Of a DNA stretch of 42,809 nt, positions 19,511 through 29,882 are shown in pieces. A program made the position numbers and the translations under genes. Each line of letters opens with the position of its first letter. Positions within the stretch are counted from its first letter, which is position 1. The notes under the pieces were generated by a model, which saw only the letters and a program-made list of their open reading frames with translations, made no database searches and was not told the DNA's origin. Source of the DNA: Gamarada debralockiae (taxonomy: Eukaryota; Ascomycota; Leotiomycetes; Helotiales; Hyphodiscaceae); NCBI GenBank assembly GCA_002803225.1, contig NXFV01000235.1, positions 1 through 42,809 on the forward strand, given 5' to 3'.

Positions 19511-22332
19511 ATGCCTGGCTTCGCGGATTCCTTCTGGTCGGGAGACTATGCCGGAGGTAGAGTCAAAGAATGCACCGAGTACTTGCACCTGCATTTGCTA
19601 ACAGTTTGATCGCAGGGCTCGGTGTCCTCTTCGGCAAGCTTCAACAAGGTGTGGCAGAGAATCAACAGATGCTGACAATTGCGCGGATGCGAGCTGAGGC
19701 TGAAGATGTATATGGATTGCGCTTGGGCGAGATTGGATCTGCGACAGACAGGATAACAGGTGGCTTCTCTCGAGATGATGGAGCGAGTGTTCGCAAGGTC
19801 AGATATTACGTTCATCAAGGTAAAAATCACTAGCTAACCTTATGCAGGCATACGATGGAGTCCGAACAGAGATGGAAGAAGCAGCCAAGAACCACCGAAA
19901 GATCGCGCAAAGCATTCGAGACCTCGTCGTGGCTCCCTTTACAAGATGGTGTGATGCACACGAATCCCGCATCCAGAATTCTCAAGATGACCTCCAAGCA
20001 CGCATTAAGCTGCATGACAAGCAAGCAGAGAATGTCAAGAAACTACGAAGCCAGTACTTCAACAAGTGCCGTTTGGTGGAGGATATTGAGGAGGAGAACA
20101 AGCTCGCTTTCCAAGATCCAGAATCCAGTCCTAAGCCCAAGATACCAGAGATCAAGGTCCAGGATCCTAGGGAGGAGGAAGAAGATGAGCCTTTGGAGAT
20201 TGGCGATGAAGTCTACCAACCCGAACAAGTCAGGAAGATTCTCACACACATCTTACAAACGGTCAGACTCGGGGAGACGAAGGTTCCCATACTTGGCACA
20301 TATCAGAATACAACCACAGGAGCAGAAATCGTGGAGTATCTCCAAAAGTACATGAGCGCAACAACCGTCAGTCATGCCGAGCGCGTTGGCCAAGATTTGA
20401 TCACACACGGATTCTTGAGACTGATTGGAAATGTTGGGAACATCTTCGCGAACAGCTCTAAGATGAATTATCAATGGAAAACAAAGGCCTTCCAATGGTC
20501 GGGAGTACCAGAGAAGAAGCAGCCCATGAACCGAACCTTCTCTGTTCAATCAAATTCCGACTTCAGCGTTGACTCGCCAGTCGTCGGGACGGTTAGCGAG
20601 TACTTGGCAGGATGGAACCCTCTCAACACCCAACATCCGAATGAAACTCCAGGCGATCGTCTTCGAAGAGAAGCAGCAGAGGCCGATGAGAGATACAAGG
20701 CTGGTGTTCGAAAGCTTGATCATCTTCGATGTCAACTTGAGGAAGCTATCATCGAGCACTTGAAGTACCTGGAACGCTGCGAATTGGACAGACTGAAGGC
20801 TATCAAGACAATAATTCTGGACTTCTCTGGAACGATCAGCAACGTTATCCCAAGCTTGCAATCCACAGTGGATAAGATGATGCTGTATCAGGAGACAGTG
20901 CAACCTCTGGGAGATCTCCGATATCTGCTTGAGAACTATCGCACTGGAGGCTTTGCTCCTAAAGTCACAGTCTACGAGAACTACTACAATTCAGCGGACG
21001 AGCAGACTTTCGGTGTCGATCTTGAGATGCGGGCACGTGCTGATAGGAAGCGTGTGCCTGCAATCATCACCACGATCCTCACATTCTTGGACAATCGTTA
21101 TCCAGATCTTGAGGGTGATGAAGCTCGACGGAGCATATGGCTCGTTGAAGTTCCACTTCACCAAACCCACCGATTACGAGATGTACTCAATACGGGGAAG
21201 CCTTTTACTCACGAAACTTTGGAAACTTTTGAGATACCCATTATCGCCAGCGTACTGAAACTTTATTTGCTAGAACTTCCAGGTATGCCATCCACATCTT
21301 CAGAAGCCTCTTCCTCACTAACACACTATAGACTCCTTGGTCTCCTCCCATGTTTACGATATTATGAAGACGATCTATTCTACCACCGCGGCGGAGTCCA
21401 GTGACCAAGCTCGAATCTCCGTTCTCCAAAACACCCTCAGCCAACTTCGACTGGCTAACATTGCCACCCTCGACGCTCTCATGACCCATTTCACGCGGCT
21501 CATCGAGCTCACCTCCGCCGACGAGACTTACATCGCCGCTCTAGGCAATGCACTTGCACCTTGTATATTGCGACCCAAGACCGAAACGTCGATGACAATG
21601 GAAGAGAGATACTCGTACCGCCTCATCCGCGACCTCTTCACCCACAAGGATGCTATCTTCTCTGAATTGAAGCGGGCCTCTTCTCTTTCACATAGCACCA
21701 GTGTTGACACTCGCCGTCCAAGAGCAATCAGCACGGACGAGAGCAACCGCAAAGCCAACATGGAAGCCCGTGCTCGCGCTATCATTTCCGCAGGCGGATC
21801 ATCAAAGAGCAGAGCAACAAGCCCAGCTCCAAGCCCGAGAGGTCACCGTCGGGACCGCAGCTCTGGTGGACCCGAGACTCGATTCCCGATCGCAACCTCG
21901 GCCACCTCACCAACCGACCATGCTAGAGTTCCGCGAGTAGCTGGCCAGTCTGCGATGAGACAAAGTCTTGAAGTCCCTGTCGACTCGGCACCTCCAGCTG
22001 CTCCCGCGGAACCAATGAACGGTACCGCACCAGCATCTACTCCGCTTCAAAACATCACTAACGGCTCAGCGGAACCCGCAAGTGTCACGAGCGCAACGTA
22101 TATACCTGGTATGGATGATGGTATAGGTGAAGTTGGTGTCGAGAAGCGGAATTCCTTGGGCCGATCTGGAGCGAAGTTCGCTGGGAGGAGACCTGTTGGT
22201 TTGGCGAGGATGAGCCAAGATCACTTGACTTCGAGCAATAGAGACAGCGTTGGTAGCGTGACTGGTGGTCACGAGCATCATGATCATGGTCGGGTTGGCG
22301 TCAGCTTGGAGGATAAACCGATGGATGATTGA
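19511..22332 (+). CDS. RGD2: F-BAR / DEP / RhoGAP protein, Rgd2 type
   Basis: Exons 19511-19556, 19616-19797, 19848-21282 and 21332-22332 (introns 59, 50 and 49 nt) give 887 residues. The order matches budding-yeast Rgd2. An F-BAR region starts at the N-terminus (GFADSFWSGDYAGGLGVLFGKLQQGVAEN). A DEP domain (about 203-292, QVRKILTHILQ..NYQWKTKAF) is inserted, followed by the second half of the F-BAR coiled coil. A RhoGAP domain spans about 465-680 (VPAIITTILTFLD, YIAALGNALAPCILRP). The last 190 residues are Ser/Pro/Arg-rich and probably disordered. Family members bind membranes and stimulate GTP hydrolysis by Cdc42/Rho-type GTPases in polarity and cell-wall control. At the usual arginine-finger position (GIFRxxG) the sequence reads SIWLVEV, with Leu about 508. 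The orthology call rests on architecture alone. Confidence 0.9.
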
Positions 22333-22674
22333 TCGTGAGATGGTACTTCATGATGACATCTATGGAGTTGGGATTGATAATGTATGAGATCCAATTTCGC
22401 GAGGGAAGGAACTGGTTGGAATGTTGTATGATAGAACGTTCTATGCAATGGAATACGATGCGATGGTTGATACCCTTGCTTTCTCACTGATCCCTTAGTT
22501 GGGCCTCATTTTTCATATCGTGTCAATTTGACTCTCCTAATTGCTCCATTCCTATGCACACAAAAACGGCGTTTCAATCCGTTGTGATCCCATCCCATCA
22601 ATCCAGCCACCCAAATCACTCCATTGCTCTCTCAACCGGCTCGTCCCTAAACCGCTTCCTCAGATGTTGAGCGT
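22333..22674. other. 3' flank between RhoGAP gene and small ORF
   Basis: About 340 bp with no coding evidence. Expected to contain the RhoGAP 3' UTR and terminator. Confidence 0.4.
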
Positions 22675-22917
22675 CTACTCATCGACGCTCTTCCTCAATC
22701 TCTCTCCACTCGACCGATCATGCTTCCTTGTCAATCGCCTTCCCTTAGCACGTCCACCTTTCTTAAAATGTACCGTCTTCTGTGTCTCTGCTCCCTGATC
22801 GACATTCTCTGGTTGCTTCCCCTTCGCCTTTTCTGACAGCTCTGAGGCTTGCGAGCTCACACGAGTGTGGTGGGAGTGCGTGTGGAAGTGAGAGGTTAGG
22901 GAGGACCAGAAACGCAT
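22675..22917 (-). CDS. small basic hypothetical protein
   Basis: An 80-residue frame with its own ATG at 22917. After a His/Ser-rich start it becomes strongly charged (SEKAKGKQPENVD, KKGGRAKGRRLTRKHDR), the texture of a short nuclear or disordered protein. It is convergent with the RhoGAP gene. No family is recognised and no splice evidence is available, so it may be spurious. Confidence 0.3.
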   Translation of the reverse strand: MRFWSSLTSHFHTHSHHTRVSSQASELSEKAKGKQPENVDQGAETQKTVHFKKGGRAKGRRLTRKHDRSSGERLRKSVDE

Positions 22918-23506
22918 CTTGGGCTGAGAGGACGAGGCTCGGACTGTCGATGACGATTGATACTCAGTTCTTATTTAGGGTTGATAAGGAGGTGAACTGA
23001 TTTATTCGATGACAAGTTGGTGACAATTGGGTTCAAATAGAGTTATGACGATAGCTGACTTTTCTCATTGAGGTCTCTGATTTGGCAGCCTCGTTGGCAC
23101 AGCCTCGCTTCTCCCGAGCGTTCCGGTAACACGATGACATTCGTCCAAACCGCTCTTTCAGCGGCGACATATACGTGTCTCGCATTACCTATGCTTACAA
23201 TAAATGGTAAGGTTTAATTCAAAAAATATGTATAATTTTTATTTTTTATTTTTTTCTTTCTTGCGAACGGGATGATCGTCGGCTAAGATCTAAGATGTTA
23301 GGTAGAGTAATACTGTATGCGTTTGCGGACGTTGAGCGTCAACCGACATCAAAGGTCCGGATCTTAATTCGCGCCACTCAAATCGTTTCACATCTCCAAC
23401 CTGCCTATTCTCCCCACTACAAGATCCCGATACCTGTCACGTTCCTTCAAATTCCAATGCATCGCGACGGCCGGCAGCCCCCCGGCAGCTTTGACAGTTC
23501 TCATCC
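22918..23506. other. intergenic region with AT-rich patch
   Basis: Includes a T/A-rich stretch at about 23215-23265 (runs of T and A). No gene or repeat is recognised. Confidence 0.4.
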
Positions 23507-24560
23507 TCAGTTCGGATCCAGCGCTTGCCCCGGTCTAGGAACGGGCCTCGTCCATCCCTGGATCGTAGCAGTGTCTGGCAGATTCGGCATTAACGCCGGA
23601 TTGTCTCTTCCCGCTTGTATAAACTTAACGGAACCTCGGCTCCCATGCATTGAATCATTACCACTGACCCAGATCCCACTTCCAACCGGGAGTTGCGCTG
23701 GTAAACCATGGGCCACTTCGTCGTCAGGTATCCAACCATTATCAGGATGCCAAGACATCGGATTCACACGCTCCAGATTATCCGCATCCGAGTCCCTGAA
23801 ATTGAATCTCCACGATCATTCCTTCGCGAAGCCAGCTTCCATGTGATACCTCATCAACGCCTCCGCATCAAACTTAAAAACTTACAATGGGGCATGGCGG
23901 CGACCGCTTGCCCTGGCATCCCACGCCACTTTAACCCTCGCCCTCCCCTCAGCAGCTGCCTCCTGAGCTGTCTCTCCTCAGCCGTTCCCTCAACTTCAGG
24001 CCAATACCTTTTTCGTCTCCCAAACTCAACGATCTCAATATCGTAGTAATCAGCAATGACCTGATTGAAGGCCCAAATCCATCCACGGCCGATGCATAGG
24101 GAATGAAACATGGTAATGACTGACATACAAACACCTTCCCAGACTTGTCTCACCTCAGCTTACCGATCTATAAGAAGAGCGTAGCTGCAGCACGATATAC
24201 ATCCTATACCTAGGATGATCCAGCGTGGACAGGACATGCATGAAGAAGTGCCGGGTGTTAGCTTTTACCTCCGCCCACCGCTTCCAATCCCAATGCAAAG
24301 CATGCGTGATCGCAAAATGATGACAGTTACCATGCCCGTTAGACGTTACGACGTCCATATAATGCTGGGTCGTCCCAGATTAGCATGCGTCGGGGAAGTC
24401 CCATACGCGTCTCATTGTGGAGACTGAAGTCCGCCCAACCGTAGCGGATACGGCTCTTTTCTTTGCGCAATTCATTGGAGGTACATCGTGGGAACATTTT
24501 CCCTTCTCTCCTTATTTTCGCCAATCTACTCTTATATCTAGCATATTGGCCCATCCTCAA
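23507..24560 (-). other. possible unresolved multi-exon gene
   Basis: Four overlapping minus-strand open segments in different frames follow each other in order: 24339-24560, 24155-24358, 23854-24153 and 23507-23767. Their translations have protein-like texture, for example YGWADFSLHNETRMGLPRR, TRHFFMHVLSTLDHPRYRM, WAFNQVIADYYDIEIVEFG and MSWHPDNGWIPDDEVAHGL. GC content is higher than the flanks. I could not find a set of GT..AG introns that keeps phase through all of them, so it is either a spliced gene I cannot model or decayed coding DNA. Function unknown. Confidence 0.25.
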
Positions 24561-24595
24561 TGGCTTTGGAAGACCCGCCCAAGCGGGCGCATAGA

Positions 24596-24749
24596 TGTTG
24601 GTTGGAACTGCCTAATCGAGTATAGCCTGTATTTATCCCCTCTTGTGTGATATAAGAGAGCTCTTTCCCTCCTTGTATTTCAGCTCCTTAGATATCAGGC
24701 TAGTTCTAAAAATGCCACTATATTTCGCTCCCATACAGCTCAACTGACA
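24596..24749 (+). mobile_element. solo LTR (copy A)
   Basis: A 154-bp sequence beginning TGTTGGTTGGAA and ending CAACTGACA, nearly identical to a second copy at 30292-30444 in the same orientation. It carries TGT..ACA ends and internal TATAAGAGAGCTC and AAATGCCACTATATTTCGC motifs, as expected of a short LTR with its promoter. The flanking pentamers are ATAGA (24591-24595) and ATGGA (24750-24754), a target duplication with one mismatch. No internal retrotransposon genes are present, so it is a solo LTR. Confidence 0.8.
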
Positions 24750-26187
24750 ATGGACTTGCCTATCATCCGACATAACAAACAATATCCTTCTCTGGATCCT
24801 AGAAATGATTTTGATACCGCGCAACAGTTTGCAAAGCGCCCAATACTTTCTTCAAGGCTGTCACGGCACTTTTTTTTTTGTTCAGTGTTTCGCACACCAG
24901 CCTGTCGGTGGAGGCGTCGAAGTTTGAGGGCGCTGTGAGCGTTAGTTGCGAGTTCACTGTGCATACGAATTCGTTTCGGGAGGAGGGTGGTGATTGGTTG
25001 TTGCGTGCATGGAGAGGATTTCGTAGGTTAGTTGTGCGCCCATTTCATGTTGAGGCTCTCAAACCATTGTGGACTGAGATCTGAATTACATATCCGGTGA
25101 AAGGGGACAAAAGAGATGGTGTCGGCTGCAAGTGTGAGCCAATCTGAGAATCTGGAACTTTAATCGAGAATACAAAGAGGCCGTCCTTCATCGTTGAGTC
25201 CTTCAATATTCTTGGGAGCCCCTGAAGGACCCGTTGAAGTCCGAGGGAATGGTGTTCATTAGCTAGTTAAACGAACATACGCTTCGCGGCAGAGCCCATA
25301 ACACGTCCCGATGTATAGAGCTCGACGCTTAAACTAGGGTGGCTCAGGATAAGCCTTACACTGAATAGCTTCGCTCTAAATTAAATATTCTAAGATTTGG
25401 CGGAGTAATTAAATAGCTAGATATCAGTCGATCCTAAGTTCCCAATAATAGAGATTACGATTCATTGGATCGTCTCTTTGGCAGTACGATAAGTACCATA
25501 AACCCAGCCTAACTATTTTGATCAACAAAAATCATTGATGGTGGGAATAAGCTGAAAATATATAAGATGACTTATCGAAATAGCTATTGTGTCAGTAAAG
25601 AAAGCAAAGTGATTTGAGTGCAGGTTTCTACTGGATATCTATTACTTAGTAAATCGAGGTTATATATTCGAATTCTATAACGTTTAGTAAGTTGTAAGGC
25701 TGAATTACTAGTCACATGTGATTCACCAGAGGTTCAAAATGTGCTCTACATTCAAACCATGCACTCACTGTTTCTAATTTTAGCTAGTGGCCTGAATTCT
25801 TTCCAGAGGCTAGTCGATCGTTTCGGTCGGCTCTGGGGTCCTATATTGGCCCCGAGAGAACCCTCTGACTGACTTTTTTCCAATTTTAGCTGGCGGAGTC
25901 GTAGCCAAGGAACCTAAACCGGTCGCCTTTTTCACCTCACCTCCTTGGACTCACTTGCTCAGCCTGGTTCAGGTTCGCTCAGCTCAGGTCCAAAGACGGA
26001 GATGCAAAATGTCCATGTAGAGATTCCGACGTCGAAATACCTATTCCAGAAGTTGATTTATGAAAGAAGTTGGCTTCGAAAGTGGGCTACGGAATTGCTT
26101 CTCATTATTGTACTCAGAGATCTCGAATCTCTGTAACTTTAAAGAGCGGACATTCTGCTCCGCCCGAAGAACTCAAAGACAAAATAA
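24750..26187. other. AT-rich intergenic region
   Basis: About 1.4 kb with no supported gene. From about 25260 to 25800 the composition becomes markedly AT-rich (many TTAATA/AATTAAATA tracts), like repeat-derived or decayed DNA. The phrase TTTTAGCT with flanking CAATTTTAGCTGG / CTAATTTTAGCTAG occurs twice (about 25775 and 25880). Confidence 0.4.
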
Positions 26188-27027
26188 TCACAAGACTGCT
26201 AACTCTTCAACCACCTTTCCATCCTCAAACCAAGCTTCAACACACTTCGCAAACAACTTTCCATCCTGCAAGCTCCAAACATGTTTCATTCCCTCAATCT
26301 TCACCGCTCTGCTCTCACCATTTCCCTTTCTCAGCCCAATACCCGTCTTCTTCGTCCCCTCAACATCATCATCCTTCGCCGCAGCAACAGCAATAACTCG
26401 GGACCTAATTCCCTGCAACAAGTTGGGCTGGAAGTCCCTCCTCAGTAAGGCCCTAGCAAGACTCAATCCAACACCATACCCAGCTGCGGCCCTCTGGTCT
26501 TCTTGATATCCTTCCGGAACAGCCAGACCCTGACGGCTGTAGATCCACTTGAACCAATTGGGCGGAAGCGCGGATATGCAAAGAATGAGCGTCGGAAAAT
26601 AGAACCCGAGAAAAAAAGCGCCTACATAGCGCATGAGGTTAGAGTCATTCCCAAATGAGCTCCCACAGCCAGACACGAATACACTTTCCACTACCTCAGG
26701 ATACGTCGCTGCGAGATATAGTGTGATGTAACCACCCATGCTGACGCCGACTATGTGAGCCTTTCCAGATTTTGACTCTTTGGTGATGAGATCGGCTAGT
26801 AATGCGGCGATATCAGAGGGAGAAAATGGGATGTTGCGAGAGGTAGAACGGCCGTGTAGGGGGAGATCGGGAATTATCAGATGGTATGAGGAGAGGTGAG
26901 GTGCTACGAGGGTGTACTCGCGGTGGGAGTTGTAGCCGCTGTGGAGGAGGAGAATGGTTTTCTCACATGATGGGTTGAGAGACTGGAAGTGGAGAGCCGG
27001 AGTTGCGGATGAGGAAGTTGAAGCCAT
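26188..27027 (-). CDS. alpha/beta hydrolase-fold protein
   Basis: Intronless 279-residue protein from ATG 27027 to the stop at 26188. The oxyanion region is LLLHSGYNSH (about 26-35), PDLPLHGRS follows strand 4, and the nucleophile elbow GVSMGG places the serine at 96. The charge-relay His is probably H249 in GMKHVWSLQ and the acid is near 219-221. A hydrophobic cap segment (FFLGFYFPTLILCISALPP, about 138-155) covers the core. No signal peptide. This matches the broad alpha/beta hydrolase-1 family; substrate cannot be predicted. A 30-bp-spaced duplicated 20-mer lies about 100-150 bp upstream of the start. Confidence 0.9.
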   Translation of the reverse strand: MASTSSSATPALHFQSLNPSCEKTILLLHSGYNSHREYTLVAPHLSSYHLIIPDLPLHGRSTSRNIPFSPSDIAALLADLITKESKSGKAHIVGVSMGGYITLYLAATYPEVVESVFVSGCGSSFGNDSNLMRYVGAFFLGFYFPTLILCISALPPNWFKWIYSRQGLAVPEGYQEDQRAAAGYGVGLSLARALLRRDFQPNLLQGIRSRVIAVAAAKDDDVEGTKKTGIGLRKGNGESRAVKIEGMKHVWSLQDGKLFAKCVEAWFEDGKVVEELAVL

Positions 27028-27126
27028 AACTTCGGATTCTTACATAGCCTTGTGCAAAACTCCTTTGCAGAAAGGATGCCAAAAGGTTTTTATACGGACA
27101 TGTGGCTGACCTTTCGCTACCACACC

Positions 27127-27176
27127 CAGCTCCGATTCCATGCATACTACGACGCTCAGCTCCGATTCCATGCATA
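27127..27176. repeat. two copies of a 20-bp repeat at 30-bp spacing
   Basis: CAGCTCCGATTCCATGCATA occurs at 27127-27146 and exactly again at 27157-27176. Each contains the palindrome ATGCAT. They lie upstream of the minus-strand hydrolase gene, where paired factor-binding sites could sit, although a simple local duplication is equally possible. Confidence 0.85.
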
Positions 27177-27447
27177 TTCGCCAATCACAGCTGCTAGCGT
27201 ACCCTGCTAAGAGTTTGGCCATTCGGTGGAATTCATCCCGCTTATTTTTCGCATAAAAATCACTGAAGCCGTCTCCAACATTGTCAACGTTGGCAAGCAG
27301 CAAATGGTTGCTGCGAAGTTTTACAATTTATCCGCCTACTATCTAGATCCACTTTAATACAAGACTATATACAATTGCAATGCATTTTCACTTGATAGCG
27401 CTCTCAAACCCAGTTCATAAAATTTATCACGTCATCTATTTGTCAGT
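27177..27447. other. intergenic region between hydrolase and TVP38-type gene
   Basis: Together with 27028-27126 this is the roughly 420-bp gap between the two tandem minus-strand genes. It holds the hydrolase promoter and the 3' UTR of the next gene; no further coding signal. Confidence 0.4.
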
Positions 27448-28637
27448 TCAAATGAACTCCTGGGTCTTCATCCTCTGCCTCCCTATATCGTCCATCTCAT
27501 ACGTTCCTTCTTGCCAAGTTGGCGTCGGCGGCCTCGCAGAATTTCCACTCCTGCTCAATCTTTCAGGTTGCCAAAAATTCTCCGCCACTTCAATATTCGC
27601 ATCTGGGCTAAAGTCTCTAGACAAAGTCCGCTTAGCATCCAACCTCGCTGCCTGCTCCTCCAGCAGTATCTTCTTTGTCTTCCGCATCTTGGTGTAAATA
27701 TATGCTCCTGCGACGATTGTCGTAAGGAAAGTGATGCCTAAGACGATGGTGTTGACCGAATTGTCTTTAGATTGTTGGGCTAAGAGGACGCCAACGTAGA
27801 CGAGGATGATTTGTTTTGGGAGTGTTAGGAAGGTAGCGATTGCAAAGTACCAGAACTTGACATTGCAGGTTGAGAAGACGGCTGTGGAAAAATGGGAGGG
27901 AATAATGGAGAATCGAATAATGAGGACCACCTGGAAGCTGTTAAAATTGGGTTTGCTTGGAAGGAGGTCAAAAGTACCAAGAAACCACCATCTCGAGTAA
28001 CGCGTGCTAGTGCACCGTAGTTGAGGTTCGTCCTCTCAAGTTTCACAGCCTTCCTTCTAAATGCGTACTTAAAAGCGTACCACGTCCCAACTATCTCTAT
28101 CAACATTCCACTCGATGGGATTCGGGGCTCGGGAACTTACTCTCCCCCAAGAACGTCCCTGCTGCAACGATAGCAAACCCAACCCAAAGCCCATAAACGA
28201 CTCCGCAAAGTATAGCGATGAGCTCATGGCCAAATAGAGGCGGGAAAGAAATGGCGATCAAAATTGCCACCGGAATAAGAAAACCTGCCGGCAAGTCTCG
28301 GATTTTCGTTGATACTGGTCTCAATGCCTGTCTTTTGTTAGTGCTCATATCCTCTTCTTTTAACGATTTGCTTCGTACCTCCACAATCTGATCGTGATGT
28401 ATAGCCAGGAGTATCGAAAGAACCGTAACAATAATTCCTAGAATCCACAATGCTGATCCTGTTAGTCCCAAACCCCGCAACAGTCCCAGATCGGAACCTT
28501 GGGAAGATTAACACACGTATATATTTTGGTTTCTTAAAGAAATCTTTCCACTGAACTTGCTTGTATTTATATTCCTCAGCTTCAAATTCCGGCCGGCCGG
28601 CTTCTTCAATAGAGGGCGCTATTTCTGTCGCCGTCAT
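27448..28637 (-). CDS. TVP38: TVP38/TMEM64 (VTT-domain) membrane protein
   Basis: Five exons: 28517-28637, 28379-28458, 28141-28327, 27978-28096 and 27448-27930 (introns 58, 51, 44 and 47 nt, phases consistent) give 329 residues. The protein has an N-terminal cytosolic segment, one helix, then the VTT/SNARE-associated core. Key stretches are ISFPPLFGHELIAILCGVVYG, GFAIVAAGTFLGE, YAFKYAF and VVLIIRFSIIPSHFSTAVFS, followed by two further helices and a polar tail (about residue 255 onward). Family members are Golgi/late-secretory membrane proteins; related VTT proteins act as lipid scramblases. The second intron (28328-28378) is 51 nt, has no stop in frame and could be retained without breaking the protein. 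Confidence 0.9.
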
Positions 28638-29882
28638 CGCTACTCAAAGGTCGTCGCCGTGACGTGCCTGATCTGGGTGCTTGCATATAATAAAGATGCA
28701 AGATAGACATCCACAGTATGAAGTTCTTGCATAAGTTTATGTTCAGATCCTTGAGGCTCGCAAAAAAATGAATGTTTGCAGGTTCGATGAGGTTTGCGAA
28801 GCGTCCAGTTTCGGAGTGAGGCTGTGCGGCGCCAAGCTTCAAGGCGTGTTTGACGATGCGGTTTCAGAACTAGTATCGCTACCAAACGGGAGAAAATGAT
28901 TTGCTCAGGGGACTTAAGAGTAATTTGAGATTTGTGGAGCTATTTCACTATCATCCAATCCCCAAAGATATGCAGGATCGACCGATACTCGGAAAGGGGT
29001 AATATAAACTAAAGGAGAGGCCACTTCTTCAGCTCTCGAATAAAATCCACCAAGAAATCAACTGAGACACCCAGAAGGTCTCACACGTAAACAAATCGGT
29101 TCATTCTCACTTTTATCATCAAGTTGCCTTATCATTTGTTGCTTTGCGAAAAATGCCCTTGCCAATGTTTTAAGTATTCACGGACCACGGTTTTCAATCG
29201 GCCTCCGACCTGCCCCGTTAAACGTCGCCTCATACAAAGGCAGCGTCGAACAAAACAGGGAGAAAGCTTCTTTATTGGGTGGAGTCACATTCTTAGGCTA
29301 AAAAATGGTGAAGTTTACTGAGTGCACTGTTCCATCAGTGTTTTGGTACAGCCAAGAATTCAAGAAATGGTACTGTACAATTATGTCTTTGTACTCAATT
29401 CGACTGTACTTCAGGTATTTATCAATATGGTCGTAGCTGGGCATTTGTTTCTATATATCAACTTGAACATACAAACCGTGGTTGATATATTGTCGCTGAA
29501 GATACCGAACATACCGTTGGTCCGGCGGAAGAGTTAAAGTAGAAGAGATCATTCAATCAAGGGCTTCTGTTGATTATTCTTAGTGCCCTTCGAGTGAAGG
29601 TGGTCGATATATTTCGAGGTAAGAGACTTGTACCTTGTCGTCAGAGCCATAAGTAAAAGTTACAAGTCGATCTAGACAAGACTGTTCAATTTCGGAAGGA
29701 GCTTCAAGAATTTCATAGGTAACTCAACCAGGACCATGAGGAACTGAAGGAATATAAAATGTTGGTCAATCGCACCGAAGCTTCGCCGAATTTGCTAACA
29801 TAGGTACCCCTCCCAAACAATGAAAGCGATGCTCATGAACCAGACCAGAATCGGGGCATATCATTTTATTGCTCACCAAATC
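28638..29882. other. intergenic region
   Basis: About 1.2 kb upstream of the TVP38-type gene. No coding frame with splice or motif support, no repeat recognised. Confidence 0.4.

Noticed and set aside
23295..23846. Plus-strand 183-codon frame
   Set aside because: Begins at a weak start, is proline/serine shadow-like and overlaps more protein-like minus-strand segments; not called.
25775..25900. Duplicated TTTTAGCT phrase as a transposon end
   Set aside because: Only a short imperfect match; no inverted partner or target duplication could be found.
26060..26506. Plus-strand frames under the hydrolase gene
   Set aside because: Antisense shadow of the alpha/beta hydrolase.
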